From NCBI RefSeq assembly GCF_042186555.1, contig NC_133324.1:220583145-220647144 (forward strand): 64,000 bases of DNA. The letters run 5' to 3'. The notes under the pieces are model-generated. The model had not been told where the DNA came from and made no database searches. It saw nothing but the letters and a program-made list of their open reading frames with translations. Position numbers and translations under genes: made by a program. Positions 34,449 through 46,440 of the stretch are shown here, piece after piece (position 1 is the stretch's first letter; every line of letters starts with the position of its first letter). This DNA is from Aquarana catesbeiana (lineage: Eukaryota; Chordata; Amphibia; Anura; Ranidae).

Positions 34449-35832
34449 CTAAGGAGGAGAAGGCCCCACAGTTACCCATCATACAACTTTCCGAAAATTC
34501 ATAAAAGTAGGACCGACCCCCCTGAAAGTCCTGTTGTCAGTGGTATTGACTCCAGGGTGGGTTGGTATAGTGACACATTTTTGCAGCCCCTGGTAGCACA
34601 GACACCATCTTTCTTGAGGGATACAACCCAAGTTATTAACATAATAGTCACAACTTTTTTTGACATAATGGCCAAGTGAAAGGAGGATGTCGTCTACAAG
34701 GAGCGGAGGCCCAAGCTCATAATTTGGAGAATGTATATATACAACGTCCTCCTCCTATGGGACAGAGACCTTGAGTCGCTTAATATCTTTATTGTTTTTT
34801 TTAAACATTAACAATAGAGGTATTTTGTTACAGCATGAGGCGAGTGCTTCTAAAATCCATTTTTTGGATTTGAACATTGAAGTTCAGGAAGGGAAGTTTG
34901 TTACTTATACATTTTTTGTGGAGAATGACCGGAATGTCTTTATTGACATGAGGAGTTGTCATCATCCCTCATGGTTGAGGTTGGTTCCGAAAAGCCAGTT
35001 TTTGTGGTTCAAAAGGAACTGTACCCACCATAATGAGTTTCTAAGGGAGGCTGATTGTCTTAGACAATGGTTCCTTGATAAAGGGTACAAACCTGAAGAG
35101 TTGGATAAGGCACTCCAGGATGCGAACTCCAGGGATAGGGGTGATCTGTTGGTACAGAAAGTGAAAAAAGAGAACTCTGATTTCATTCTCTCATTGTTCA
35201 CATCTTCACATCACTCAACACTTTTCTATTAACAAAATTATGTGCAAGCATTGGGGCATGTTGAAGGATGACCGTGTTTTGGGCCCTTTACTTTCTGAGA
35301 CCCCCACAGTGATATTTAGGGTTCCCCCCACTTAGGCTATCTGTAGCTCTTAATGTTTCCAACCCCCCAAAGAAAACTACGTTTTTCCAAGATCTGAAGG
35401 GGTTTTAGCCCTGCAGAAAATGCCCAGTTTGTAAGATCAATTTGGCCAAACGAAAATGTATCTCTTTCCAATCTAGGTGTACTAATAGATCTTTTGATAT
35501 CAGGCCCTTCATAACATGCAACACCAAAAATGTGGTGTATTTGTTAATTTGCCCATGCCGGCTTCAATATGTGGGCCTTACTATCCACACCTTTCAGATC
35601 AGGGTTAATGAACACATAGGTAACATTAAAAGAGGTTTTTCCAACCATAGTGTTTCCAAACACTATCTACTTCTTCATAATAAAAACACTGAAGGGACTG
35701 TCTTCATGGCGATTGACAAGTTTTTTCCCCAGCTGGAGGGGAAGTAATGTAAAAAGGGAGATCTCCAGGCTTGAGACCTGGTGGATCTACACCCTTAAAT
35801 CTTATGACATGCCTGGCTGGGTAGGGAATTAA
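34449..35832 (+). pseudogene. Penelope-like element, RT C-terminal part and GIY-YIG endonuclease
   Basis: After the LTR insertion, FPKIHKSRTDPPESPVVSGI and LQPLVAQTPSFLRDTTQVIN follow on (34480-34660). Then most of the RT palm is missing. The expected catalytic YIDD block reads YIYNVLLLWD (about 34735-34765), so both aspartates are lost. Downstream are IHFLDLNIEVQ, CHHPSWLRLVPKSQ and RNCTHHNEFLREAD. The piece 35442-35832 is the endonuclease: CNTKNVVYLLICP followed by LQYVG, then RVNEHIGNIKRGF, closing with WWIYTL. The combination RT plus C-terminal GIY-YIG defines Penelope-like elements. Neptune or a related vertebrate group is a guess. Multiple frameshifts make it inactive. Confidence 0.85.
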
Positions 35833-37743
35833 CTGCAGATGTATAAGCAGTACCCCAAAGGCAAAAATAAAAAAAAAATTAAAAAAAATATGAAACAACA
35901 GCAACAATATAGTAACAGTTAAATTATAGCAGGGAATATATTGCAAATAGGTGAACAGTAGAAATAAACAAAAACAAACTATGAGTGTAGAGAGCAAGGC
36001 CTCCTAAACCCTATAATGGGGCAATCCTAACTAGGGAAAATTGCACTATCAAGATAGTTCATCAGTCTGTAATATACTCTCTGTTTCTCTCTCTTCTGCT
36101 GGCCTGCTCACTGGGGCCCAGTTGTTATTTTGGAGTGCTCAGGATAATATCCCTTTATGCACAGATAATGGTACTTGCTCTGGTCTCTTTAAGCACAGAT
36201 AATGGAACTGGCTCTGTAAAGCTTGCAGGCAACACTGTCACTCTTTTGTCAAAATGTAGTGGGTGATCTCCCTCTGTTTACTGTGTGCAGCATAGTAGGT
36301 CAGTGTCCACAGCATCCTTTCCCCTCGATCAGGCATCAGACTCCACCAGCATCCGAGGCACTTTCCAATGTCTCAGAAAGTCTGTCACTGCTCTTCTCTT
36401 CCTCTGAGGTGCAGTGGCAGATGGTCTGAACAGCATCCACACTTCTCCTCCTCATCCTAGAAAAAGCAACAAGAAAAAAAAACTCTCCTCTCAGCCCAAG
36501 TGACTCATGGGATCTACAATTTTCTCTTTCCAGACCACCAAGCCAGCTCAGTCTGTAGAGTACTACATCTCCCTGAATTCTCTTCTGCAAATTCCTATTG
36601 GGTATAGGGTAGGCTCAACACTGGCTGCACATAGCTTCACAATAACAGTCTTATCTCCAGCGCAGACACAGAATCTGTTTCCTCCATTGCTGTAGACTGG
36701 GCTACACTGGCAAAGCTCAATGTCAGTCTTAGCTACCATTCCATGACTAACAGAGCACAACTTAAACGTGTATTTTGTTCCCTTTTATCCTCTTTTGTTT
36801 TTAACTTAGTAATTGAAAAAATAGATTTCTGTTTCAGTGTAATGTAAGACTCTCAAAGGTGTTTTCATGACCTATTCATCAGAAACGAAGCTCTCAAATG
36901 AAGTACTTCTTATCTACTTTATATTACAGCAGTGCAAGCACAGTGAAGTGACCATCATCCTAATGAAGCAGCTAACGAGAGATGCCATTAAATTTTAATT
37001 ACACTGTATGCTATTAGTGGTAAATGATTACTCTATATCATAGAAGGGACAAAATATATATAAGTTCCATTAATCAAGCATAATCAAGTTGCCCATTCAT
37101 TTGCCTGTTAATCAGAGAAGATGAAAGACAGACATATATAAATTAGAATGATGTATCAGTTCCTGGTGGTTTTATACTGTGCACTATCTCTAATTAAAAA
37201 TTTGCGTGTGAGCACGCAAAAGTTGTGTGGTAATAAACATCAAAATTTCTATGATGTATTGTTTATAAAGATGTCCAAGAATAATTGCTCAATACAGTTT
37301 AAAAGCATAACTTGGTGTCTTGTACGAATTATAATTAAAAAAACACCACTTCCTGTGACAAAGAATTGTGTCATCATAAATCTTTATTAGTGCCATGATA
37401 TTGTGAGCTAGGTAATTGTATTGTCACCTGATTCGCAGTAAGCCCTGCGCATTGAACTCTTATTGCTGTTCTGGTAACTAGAAAGGGCAAATAAAATACT
37501 AAAGGTCAATCAGGGGAATTCATAAAAAGTGTCTACCACAGTCTTTAAAATTCCATCATGCTTCTGCACGACAAATGTTGGTGCAGGGACACATTCATAT
37601 ATTTGGTGTAAACAGGTACATGAAGTTGGAAAAATGAAAAAAAGGAGGGGTTAATGGAAAGAAAAAGGGGAGGAGAAAGGGAGGGAAGTTGGTTCACTGA
37701 TAAGGCATTTTGGGATCCTGGTGTCCAGCTTGAAAATCCAGTA
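35833..37743. other. No gene seen; unassigned
   Basis: The part 35860-35990 is A-rich, possibly the end of the Penelope-like element. From 36000 to 37740 I see only short frames and no terminal repeats. This is one of the longest stretches without a recognised repeat and could be old or unique DNA. Confidence 0.3.
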
Positions 37744-38110
37744 ACCATTTACCGACCTGCTCCTGTACATATACGTCGGCACTTTGAAGATGGATATCTT
37801 GGTAACGGCTGCTGCCACAACCGAGGTATCCATCTTTTCAGGAGCCAGTCGTGTTTACGATAATGGTGGTCTCTGCGGTGGATTCGCCGTGAGATCACGG
37901 TTATCGGCGGCGGGAGAGGTGCCACCCCCTCCCGCTGCTTTCCCGTGCCCTCCGCCACTTACCGGAGCCATCGGTAGCGGCAGAGGCTATCGGGACCTGT
38001 CTTGTCTGTGGTATGAAGACGAGTGAGGAGCCATCTCCATACCATAGGAGGGCGGAAGCGACATCATAACGTCAGCTCCACCCATACGTCATTTTTTTGT
38101 TGTCATTTTT
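37744..38110. mobile_element. piggyBac-family MITE fragment
   Basis: It starts CCATTTACCGACC and has CATATACGTCGGCAC soon after, parallel to the CCACTTGCCGACC and CATATATACGTG start of the large piggyBac element. The right part ends in T-rich sequence without a matching TTAA end. Confidence 0.55.
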
Positions 38111-39632
38111 TCAAATGACAAATTTTTTTTTTTTTTAGTGTAAGTCAAGATTTTCGGCCCTTTTTTTAGGTTTTCTAGGCTGAAAGTGCCCCCCATGACT
38201 TATGCCGCGTACACACGATCGGACTTTCTGGCATACTTGGTCCGGCACACTTTCCGATGGACTTTGTCCGCCAGGTGCGCCGGACTTTAACCACTTGCCG
38301 ACCGCCTCACGCATATATACGTGAACAAAATGGCACGGGCAGGCAAAATCACGTACCTGATACGTGATGCCTTCCCGCGGGCGGGGGGTCCAACCGGTGC
38401 CATAGGCGGTCGGCTCTCGTTCGCTGGCGATGAGAGGTGAGGGGGAGGCCATCCATTGATGGCAACCCCCTCCCGATCGCTCCCAGCTAATCAAATGCTT
38501 CCTCTCCCTCTGTAATGTAAACAGAGGGAGAGGAAGTGATGTCATCTCTCCTCGAGCCAGTCTTTTCGATCCGGCGCCGAGGAGAGAAGACATCCAAGTA
38601 AGTTGCACCAACACTACACGTTCAGTAGAACACGCAGGCACACTTGTCACCCCCCTGTCACCCCCCGATCACCCCCCGATCACCCCCCTGTACCCCCTGT
38701 CACACTGACACCAATAGCAGTTTTTTTTTTTTTTGCACTGGTGTCAGTTTGTGACAGTTATAAGTGTTAGGGCAGTTGGGTTAGCCCCCTTTAGGTCTGG
38801 GGTACCCCCCTTTAGGTCCAGGGTACCCCCCTAACCCCCCCAATAAAGGTTAACCCCGTGATCACCCCCCGTCACCAGTGTCGCTAAGCGATCGTTTTTC
38901 TGATCGCTGTATTAGTGACATAGGTAACTCTAGTTAGGGAGGTAAGTATATAGGTTCGCTGTCAGTGTTTTATAGCGACAGGGACCCCCATATACTACCT
39001 GCTAAAGGTTTTAACCCCCTGATTGCCCCCTAGTTAACCCTTTCACCAGCGATCACCGTATAAGTGTTACGGGTGACGCTGGTTAGTTAGTTTATTTTTT
39101 TATAGTTTATTATAGATTATTATAGTTTTAGGGCACCCGCCGTTTATTACCTTATAAAGGTTTAACCCCCTAATTGCCCGGTGGTGATATAAGTTACGTT
39201 TTTAGGGTCAGATAAGATCTGCGTCACCCCAGGCAGCGTCAGGTTAGCACCAGTACCGCTAAAACCCACGCACGCAGCATACACCTCCCTTAGTGCTATA
39301 GTATCTGAACGGATCGATATCTGATCCGATCAGATCTATACTCCCCAGCAGTTTAGGGTTCCCAAAAATGCAGTGTTAGCGGGATCAGCCCAGATACCTG
39401 CTAGCACCTGCGTTTTGCTCCTCGGCCCAGCCCAGCCCAGCCCACCCAAGTGCAGTATCGATCGATAACTGTCACAAAACACTAAGCACACATAACTGCA
39501 GCGTTCGCAGAGTCAGGCCTGATCCCTGCGATCGCTAACAGTTTTTTGGTAGCGTTTTGAATCAGTCGCTAACAGTCAGGAGCTTTTTTGACTGTGAGTC
39601 TCACTAGTGTACCCCTAAATTTAGAGCCCAAA

Positions 39633-41587
39633 ATGGCAAATCGAAGGTACACTAGTGAAGAGGCCTACACGTTTCTGAGCATGACAGATAGTGAAGAGGA
39701 AGTCACTCATCTGTCAGATTCAGGCTCAGAATACGATCCTGTAGAGGACAGCGGCTCCATGACAGATAGCTCTGACGTCGGAGTTGTGGTCCCTGCTAAG
39801 GTCAGGCGTACCAGACGCCGAACTTCTTCTGTCCTTGAAGTGCAAGAACCGCAGGGCTCTCGTATGGAGCAGAGAAGTACTAGTGCCGCTATTCCTTCTG
39901 GTGAACTGGCAAGCACCAGCGGCCTAGTACACCCTGGTCGTACATCCAGCACTGCAGTATCACGTGGTGACGTGGCGAGTCCCATAAGTGCAGTTCAAGC
40001 TGGCGAGGTGGCAAGCACTAGTAGTGTCCCGCTGCCACCAAGAAGACGAACACAGGCCCGTCGTGCCCATAGTGCCCTTCCTGCTGCATTCGCCAATCCG
40101 AATTGGGTACCCACCATTCTGCAGCACCCGTACTTCCCCCTTTCACTGGCCAACCCGGAATTCAGGTGGAAACAGTTGACTTTATGCCACTGGATTTTTA
40201 TTCGCTGTTTTTCACCGAAGATCTCTATAGATCTATTGTGGACCAAAGCAATTTGTCGCTGGTCAACACATCGCCGCTAATCCCTAGTCTTCCCTTGCCA
40301 GAGATTGTAAACCAATTACGGTTTCCGAATTTAAGATCTTTCTGGGCCTTTCCCTCCTCATGGGCTTGAATAAAAAGAGTGAGTTGCGGTCATATTGGTC
40401 CACTGACCCAATTTACCATTCGCCCTTGTTCTCTGCTTCCATGGCCAGGGCACGATACGAGCAGATTTTGCGGTTTATGCACTTCAACGACAATGAACTC
40501 TTTCGTCCTCGTGGAGACCCTGGATACGATCGGCTCTACAAAATTCGGCCCCTCGTAAACCACTTCAACCAACGTTTTGCAGACTTGTTTACTCCCCATC
40601 AAGTTGCCTGCGTTGATGAGTCCCTGATTAAATTTTCTGGCCGCTTGTCATTCAAACAGTACCTTCCCAGCAAGCGTGCCAGATACGTGGTCAAGATGTA
40701 TAAGCTCTGTGACAGGGCCACAGGCTATACATGTAGTTTTATGGTTTACGAGGGCAAAGATAGTCACATAGAGCCGACAAACTGCCCTGACTACATAGGA
40801 AGCGCTGGCAAGATAGTGTGGGACTTGGTGTCACCCTTATTCGGAAAGGGGTACCACTTGTACGTGGACAATTATTACACGAGCGTGCCACTTTTTAGCC
40901 ACCTATTTGATTACCAGATTGGAGCATGTGGCACTGTGCGACCTAATGGGCTTTCCCCAGCGGCTTGTAGATTCCCGTCTTAGGCTGAGGGAGAGAGCCT
41001 GCTTGCAGTGTAATAACTTGCTCGCTATGAAGTGGAGGGACAATAAGAATGTTTTCGTTCTTACCTCCCTTCATGCAGACACGACGGTCCAAATTCCTAC
41101 GGCGACTGGTGTTGTGGAGAAACCCCTCTGTGTCCACGAATATAACCTTAATATGGGAGGGGTGGACCTCAACGACCAGTTGTTGGCGCCGTACCTAATT
41201 GCCCGTAAGGCCAGACACTGGTACAAAAAAGTGTCTGTTTATTTATTTCAATTGGCTTTGCTGAACGCTCATGTGCTATACAGAGCTTCAGGACAGACTG
41301 GATCCTTCCTTAAATTCCAGGAAGAGATCGTCAGAGCCCTTCTGTATCCAGACGGTGCTCCACCTCACCATCCCCAACCAAATGCAGTAAGCCGGCTGCA
41401 TGAGAGGCATTTTCTTTATGCCCTCCCGAGTACCCCTACCCAACGAACCCCCCAAAAAAGTTGTCGTGTCTGCAGCAAGCGCGGATTTAGGCGTGACACC
41501 CGGTATTATTGTCCCCTCTGTCCTGGCAATCCTGGTCTTTGCATTGGTGAATGTTTTGAACGCTACCATACACTAGTGGAGTATTAG
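39633..41587 (+). pseudogene. piggyBac transposase (PGBD-like), three frameshifts
   Basis: A DDD-type nuclease that moves DNA precisely between TTAA sites. The ATG at 39633 (MANRRYTSEEAYTFL) is followed by an acidic and Ser-rich N-terminal region. The core includes FYSLFFTEDLY, SYWSTDPIYHSPLF and YEQILRFMHFNDN. The three catalytic Asp contexts are visible: VDESLIKFSGR (about 40615), YVDNYYTSVPLF (about 40865) and GGVDLNDQLL (about 41160). The C-terminal cysteine-rich finger (CRVCSKRGFRRDTRYYCPLC and following) is complete. The frame changes near 40110, 40328 and 40947. Expected length is about 650 residues, close to the family norm. Loss of frame without loss of motifs suggests moderate age. 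Confidence 0.9.
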
Positions 41588-41943
41588 CGTAGGGTACAGC
41601 ACTGCACAGACTAGGACACACTTTCACAGGGTCTCCCAAGATGCTGTCGCATTTTGAGAGACCCAAACCTGGTACCAGTTAAAAAAGTTAAAGTTACAAA
41701 AAAAAGTGTAAAAAAACAAAAAAAACAAAAAAAAAGTAAAAAAAAAGAAAAAAACCACAAAAAAATATATAAAATAAAAAAAACAAAAATAGTTGTTGTT
41801 TTATTGTTCTCTCTCTATTCTCTCTCTATTGTTCTGCATTCTATACTGCAATGTTTTATTGTTATGTTTTTATCATGTTTGCTTTATAGGTATGCAATTT
41901 TTTTATACTTTGTTTTTTATTGTTAACCACTTTTTTGTTTTCA

Positions 41944-42540
41944 GGTACGCCATTCAGCTGCAGAGTGGATTTATTTATCTTGACAGCAACAGCGTTTGCT
42001 CCCACGATACATAAAGCCGTGACTCCAGCGCTGTCGGAGGTGATTTCACCACCACAGTTACATACTTCAGCATATATGCCGAAGCGTGGGGGCAGCAGTG
42101 GGTGGAGGAGCAATTTGCTCCTGCCTTTTGCGGGAGGATGCCCCCATGCTTCGGCATATATATATTTTAGGTAGGCACAGGTTGCGTTAAATGTTTTATT
42201 TTTTACTATGTTTTTTTTTGTATTTTGCTTTGCAGGTATGGTAAGTATTACTGTTATACTGTAATGTTACTTTGTTTTTTTGTTAACCATCATTTGCTTA
42301 GCAGGTACGCCATTCAGTTGCAGCGCGGATTTATTTATCTTGACAGCAACAGCGTTTGCTCCCACGATACATAAAGCCGTGACTCCAGCGCTGTCGGAGG
42401 TGATTTCACCACCACAGTTACATACTTCAGCATATATGCCGAAGCGTGGGGGCAGCAGTGGGTGGAGGAGCGATTTGCTCCTGCCCTTTGCGGGAGGATG
42501 CCCCCATGCTTCGGCATTTATATACGGTGCATGTATGCTC
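41944..42540. repeat. 360-bp tandem repeat, two copies
   Basis: GGTACGCCATTCAG begins at 41944 and again at 42304. The copies are nearly the same through GTGACTCCAGCGCTGTCGG and beyond, to about 42170 and 42530. Each copy has an internal hairpin made of ATATGCCGAAGCGTGGGGGC and its complement. It lies just 3' of the transposase. Confidence 0.85.
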
Positions 42541-43898
42541 ATCATTAGAAGTGGGTGGATGAAGAGAGGTATTCTAATGGTGGGCATACCCACCGATCAA
42601 TATCTTTTTTTCGTTCAGCCCACAGGCTGCATGAAAAAAAAGTTTACAATGTATGCCCAACAAGGACCAGCAACGTACTGGTATGTTGCTGGACTTTGAG
42701 TGGTTATACCAGAATGATGCCTGCAGGTTTAGGTATCATCTTGGTATCATTCTTTTCAGCCAGCGGTCGGCTTTCATGTAAAAGCAATCCTAGTGGCTAA
42801 TTAGCCTCTAGACTGCTTTTACAAGCAGTGGGAGGGAATGCCCCCCCCCCACCGTCTTCCATGTTTTTCTCTGGCTCTCCTGTCCCAACAGGGAACCTGA
42901 GAATGCAGCCGGTGATTCAGCCAGCTGACCATAGAGCTGATCAGAGACCAGAATGGCTCCAAACATCTCTATGGCCTAAGAAACCGGAAGCTACAAACAT
43001 TTCATGGCTTAGATTTCGCCAGATGTAAACAGCGCTATTGGGAAATTGGGAAAGCATTTTATCACACTGATCTAGGTGTGGTCAGATGCTTTGAGGGCAG
43101 AGGAGAGATCTAGGGTCTAATAGACCCCAATTTTTTCAAAAAAGAGTACCTGTCACTACCTATTGCTATCATAGGGAATATTTACATTCCCTGAGATAAC
43201 AATAAAAATGATTTAAAAAAAATAAAAATGAAAGGAACAGTTTAAAAATAAGATAAAAAAGCAAAAAAAAAAAAAAAAAAAAAAAAAAGCACCCCTGTCC
43301 CCCCCAGCTCTCACACAAAGGTGAATGCAAGCGTCGGTCTGGCGTCAAATCTAAACAGCAATTGCACCATGCATGTGAGGTATCACCGCGAAGGTCAGAT
43401 CGAGGGCAGTAATTTTAGCTGTAGACCTGCTCTGTAAATCTAAAGTGGTAACCCGTAAAGGCTTTTAAAGGCTTTTAAAAATGTATTTAGTTTGTCGCCA
43501 CTGCACGTTTGTGCGCAATTTTAAAGCATGTCATGTTTGGTATCCATGTACTCGGCCTAAGATCATCTTTTTTATTCCATCAAACTTGTGGGCAATATAG
43601 TGTGTTTTAGTGCATTAAAATTTTAAAAAGTGTGTTTTTTCCCAAAAAAATGCGTTTGAAAAATCGCTGCGCAAATACTGTGTAAAAAAAAAAAATGAAA
43701 CACCCACCATTTTAATCTGTAGGGCATTTGCTTTAAAAAAATATATAATGTTTGGGGGTTCAAAGTAGTTTTCTTGCAAAAAAAAAAAATTTTTTCATGT
43801 AAACAAAAAGTGTCAGAAAGGGCTTTGTCTTCAAGTGGTTAGAAGAGTGGGTGATGTGTGACATAAGCTTTTATAACTTTTGCGCAAACCAATAGAAT

Positions 43899-44905
43899 GT
43901 GTTTTGGGGTGCAATTCCACATATGCCCATGGCCTGTGTGAGCAATATATCATTTAGTGACAACTTTGTGCAAAAAAAAAAAAAATTGTCACTTTCCCGC
44001 AACTTGTGTCAAAAAATAAAATATTCCATGGACTCAACATGCCTCTCAGCAAATAGCTTGGGGTGTCTACTTTCCAAAATGGGGTCATTTGGGGGGGGTT
44101 TGTGCCATCTTGGCATTTTATGGCCTTCAAAACTGTGATAGGTAGTGAGGAGTGAAATCAAAAATTTATGCCCTTAGAAATCCTGAAGGCGGTGCTTGGT
44201 TTTCGGGGCCCCGTACGCGGCTAGGCTCCCGAAAAGTCCCACACATGTGGTATCAACGTACTCAGGAGAAGCAGCAGAATGTATTTTGGGGTGTAATTCC
44301 ACATATGCCCATGGCATGTTTGAGCAATATATCATTTAGTGACAACTTTGTGCAAAAAAAAAAAAAATTTGTCACATTCCCGCAACTTGTGTCAAAAAAT
44401 AAAATATTCCATGGACTCAACATGCCTCTCAGCAAATAGCTTGGGGTGTCTACTTTCCAAAATGGGGTCATTTGGGGGGGTTTTGTGCCATCTTGGCATT
44501 TTATGGCCTTCAAAACTGTGATAGGTAGTGTGGAGTGAAATCAAAAATGTATGCCCTTAGAAATCCTGAAGGGGGTGCTTGGTTTTCGGGGCCCTGTACG
44601 CGGCTAGGCTCCCAAAAAGTCCCACACATGTGGTATCCCCGTACTCAGGAGAACAGCTGAATGTATTTTGGGGTGCAATTCCACATATGCCCATGGCCTG
44701 TGTGAGCAATATATCATTTAGTGACAACTTTTTGTAATTTTTTTTTTTTTTGTCATTATTCAATCACTTGGGACAAAAAAAATAAATATTCAATGGGTTC
44801 AAAATGCCTCTCAGCAATTTCCTTGGGGTGTCTACTTTCCAAAATGGGGTCATTTGGGGAGGTTTTGTACTGCCCTGCCATTTTAGCACCTCAAGAATTG
44901 ACATA
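43899..44905. repeat. 382-bp tandem repeat, nearly three copies
   Basis: The phrase TTTTGGGGTGYAATTCCACA starts the unit at about 43899, 44281 and 44663, a spacing of exactly 382 bp twice. Each unit has a poly(A or T) stretch, TTCCATGGACTCAACATGCC (third copy diverged) and TGTCTACTTTCCAAAATGGG. The third copy fades after about 44905. Confidence 0.9.
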
Positions 44906-46440
44906 GGCAGTCATAAACTAAAAGCTGTGTAAATTCCAGAAAATGTACCCTAGTTTGTAGACGCTATAACTTTTGCGCAAACCAATAAATATACGCTTAT
45001 TGACATTTTTTTTACCAAAGACATGTGGCCAAATACATTTTGGCCTAAATGTATGACTAAAATTGAGTTTATTGGATTTTTTTTATAACAAAAATTAGAA
45101 AATATCATTTTTTTTCAAAATTTTTGGTCTTTTTCCGTTTATAGCGCAAAAAATAAAAATGGCAGAGGTGATCAAATACCATCAAAAGAAAGCTCTATTT
45201 GTGGGAAGAAAAGGACGCAAATTTTGTTTGGGTACAGCATTGCATGACCGCGCAATTAGCAGTTAAAGCGATGCAGTGCCAAATTGTAAAAAGTGCTCTG
45301 GTCAGGAAGGGGATAAATCCTTCCGGGGCTGAAGTGGTTAAAACGGACGGACTTGCCCACACATGACCGGACTTTCCGGTGGGCTAAATCCGCCTGTCTT
45401 TCTGATGGACTTTCGTCGGAGTTACGGCAGGCTTTCAGAATGAACGGACTTGCCCACACAAGGACAAGTCCGTTCATTTTGAATGTGACTCAGCTACGAC
45501 GGGACTAGAAAAGGAAGTCAATCTTGCCGCTTTTATCGGCGAGATTGACACCTTGCGAGCCCTGTCGCGGGTCATACCAGGCCCTTAGGTCTGGTATGGG
45601 TTATTAAGGGAAGCCCCTACGCTGAAAAAACGGCGTGGGGTCCCCCCTAAAATCCATACCAGACCCCGATCCGAGCACGCAGCCCGGCCGGTCAGGAAAG
45701 GGGGTGGGACCTGAACCGCACCAGGCCGCATGCCCTTAACATGGGGGGTGCTCTGGGGGAGGGGAGCCCTGTGGGGTCCCCCCACCCCAAAGCACCTTGT
45801 CCCCATGTTGATGAGGACAAGGGCCTCTTCCCAACAACCCTGGCCGTTGGTTGTCGGGGTCTGCGGGTGGGGGGCTTATCGGAATCCGGGAGCCCCTATA
45901 ATAAGAGGGCCCCCAGATCCCGGCCCCCCACCCTATGTGAATGAGTATGGGGTACATGGTACCCCTACCCATTCACCTAGGGAAAAAGCGTCAATAATAA
46001 AACACACTACACAAGTTTTTAAAATAATTTATTAAACAGCTCTGGGGGGGTCTTCCTCTGGCTTCGGGGGTCTTCTTCCGGCTTCGGGGGTCCCTCCGGT
46101 TCCTCTTCTCCCGGCGTCCGGTTGGTTCTTCTCCACTCCCTCCGGCCTCTTCTCCCGGTGTTCCAGTTCTTTGGCCGGCTCCTCCGCTGTCTTCAGGCCA
46201 CTCTTTTGCCAGCGGAGGTCCGGACTTCTGGGCTTCTTGTCTTCTTCCCTCTTCTCTTCTCCAGATGTTGACACGACACTCTCTCCGGCTGGACTGCTCT
46301 CTGAGCACTCCGTTGTGACTTATATAGGCGGAGGCCCCGCCCCCTTATGATGTCACAGTCCCTGGGCATGCTGGGACTGTGACATTTTAGGGGGCGTGGT
46401 CACCGGGTGAATGACCTATACTCGAGTATATACGGTAAGT

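Larger units (their letters stand above)
38291..45337 (+). mobile_element. 7-kb piggyBac transposon with degraded transposase
   Basis: TTAA stands on both sides (38287-38290 and 45338-45341), and the ends CCACTTGCCGACC and GCTGAAGTGG are short imperfect inverted repeats. The transposase gene is at 39633-41587. Downstream of it are a 360-bp repeat in two copies, a 26-A run at 43263-43288 and a 382-bp repeat in nearly three copies. The right end holds the GATCAAATACC and GACCGCGCAATT blocks shared with the MITEs. At 7 kb it is long for piggyBac elements (usually 2-4 kb), mainly because of non-coding 3' DNA; part of 42830-43850 looks like another MITE of this group. Confidence 0.88.
38203..46440. 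mobile_element. Second Harbinger-like repeat, split by the piggyBac element
   Basis: The left end TGCCGCGTACACACGATCGG (38203) resembles the Harbinger end at 18291. After removing the piggyBac insertion (38291-45337 with its TTAA), the sequence goes on at 45342 with further CGGACTT motifs. It then has TACGACGGGACTAGAAAAGG (about 45490), nearly the same as 18443-18464. The GC-rich text 45540-46440 is a repeat I associate with ranid frogs. It includes a minus-strand TATATAAG (about 46318-46325) and a perfect 13-bp-arm hairpin at 46350-46385. No matching right terminus was found, so the right limit is uncertain. Confidence 0.55.

Noticed and set aside
36223..36760. Possible exons between the Penelope-like element and the piggyBac region
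   Set aside because: Frames are short, without motifs, and splice patterns are not convincing.
41650..41930. Lys-rich frame after the piggyBac transposase
   Set aside because: It is A-rich 3' non-coding DNA; the codons are almost only AAA variants.
41944..42540. CRISPR-like or direct-repeat array
   Set aside because: The units are 360 bp with no regular short repeat and spacer pattern, in a eukaryotic transposon.
43885..44910. Three similar frames of about 60-95 codons
   Set aside because: They repeat only because the 382-bp unit repeats. The frame is not conserved in the third copy and no domain is seen.
45585..46308. GC-rich frames that look like a host exon
   Set aside because: The composition and neighbouring Harbinger-like text fit a repeat, and the frames on both strands have no conserved domain.
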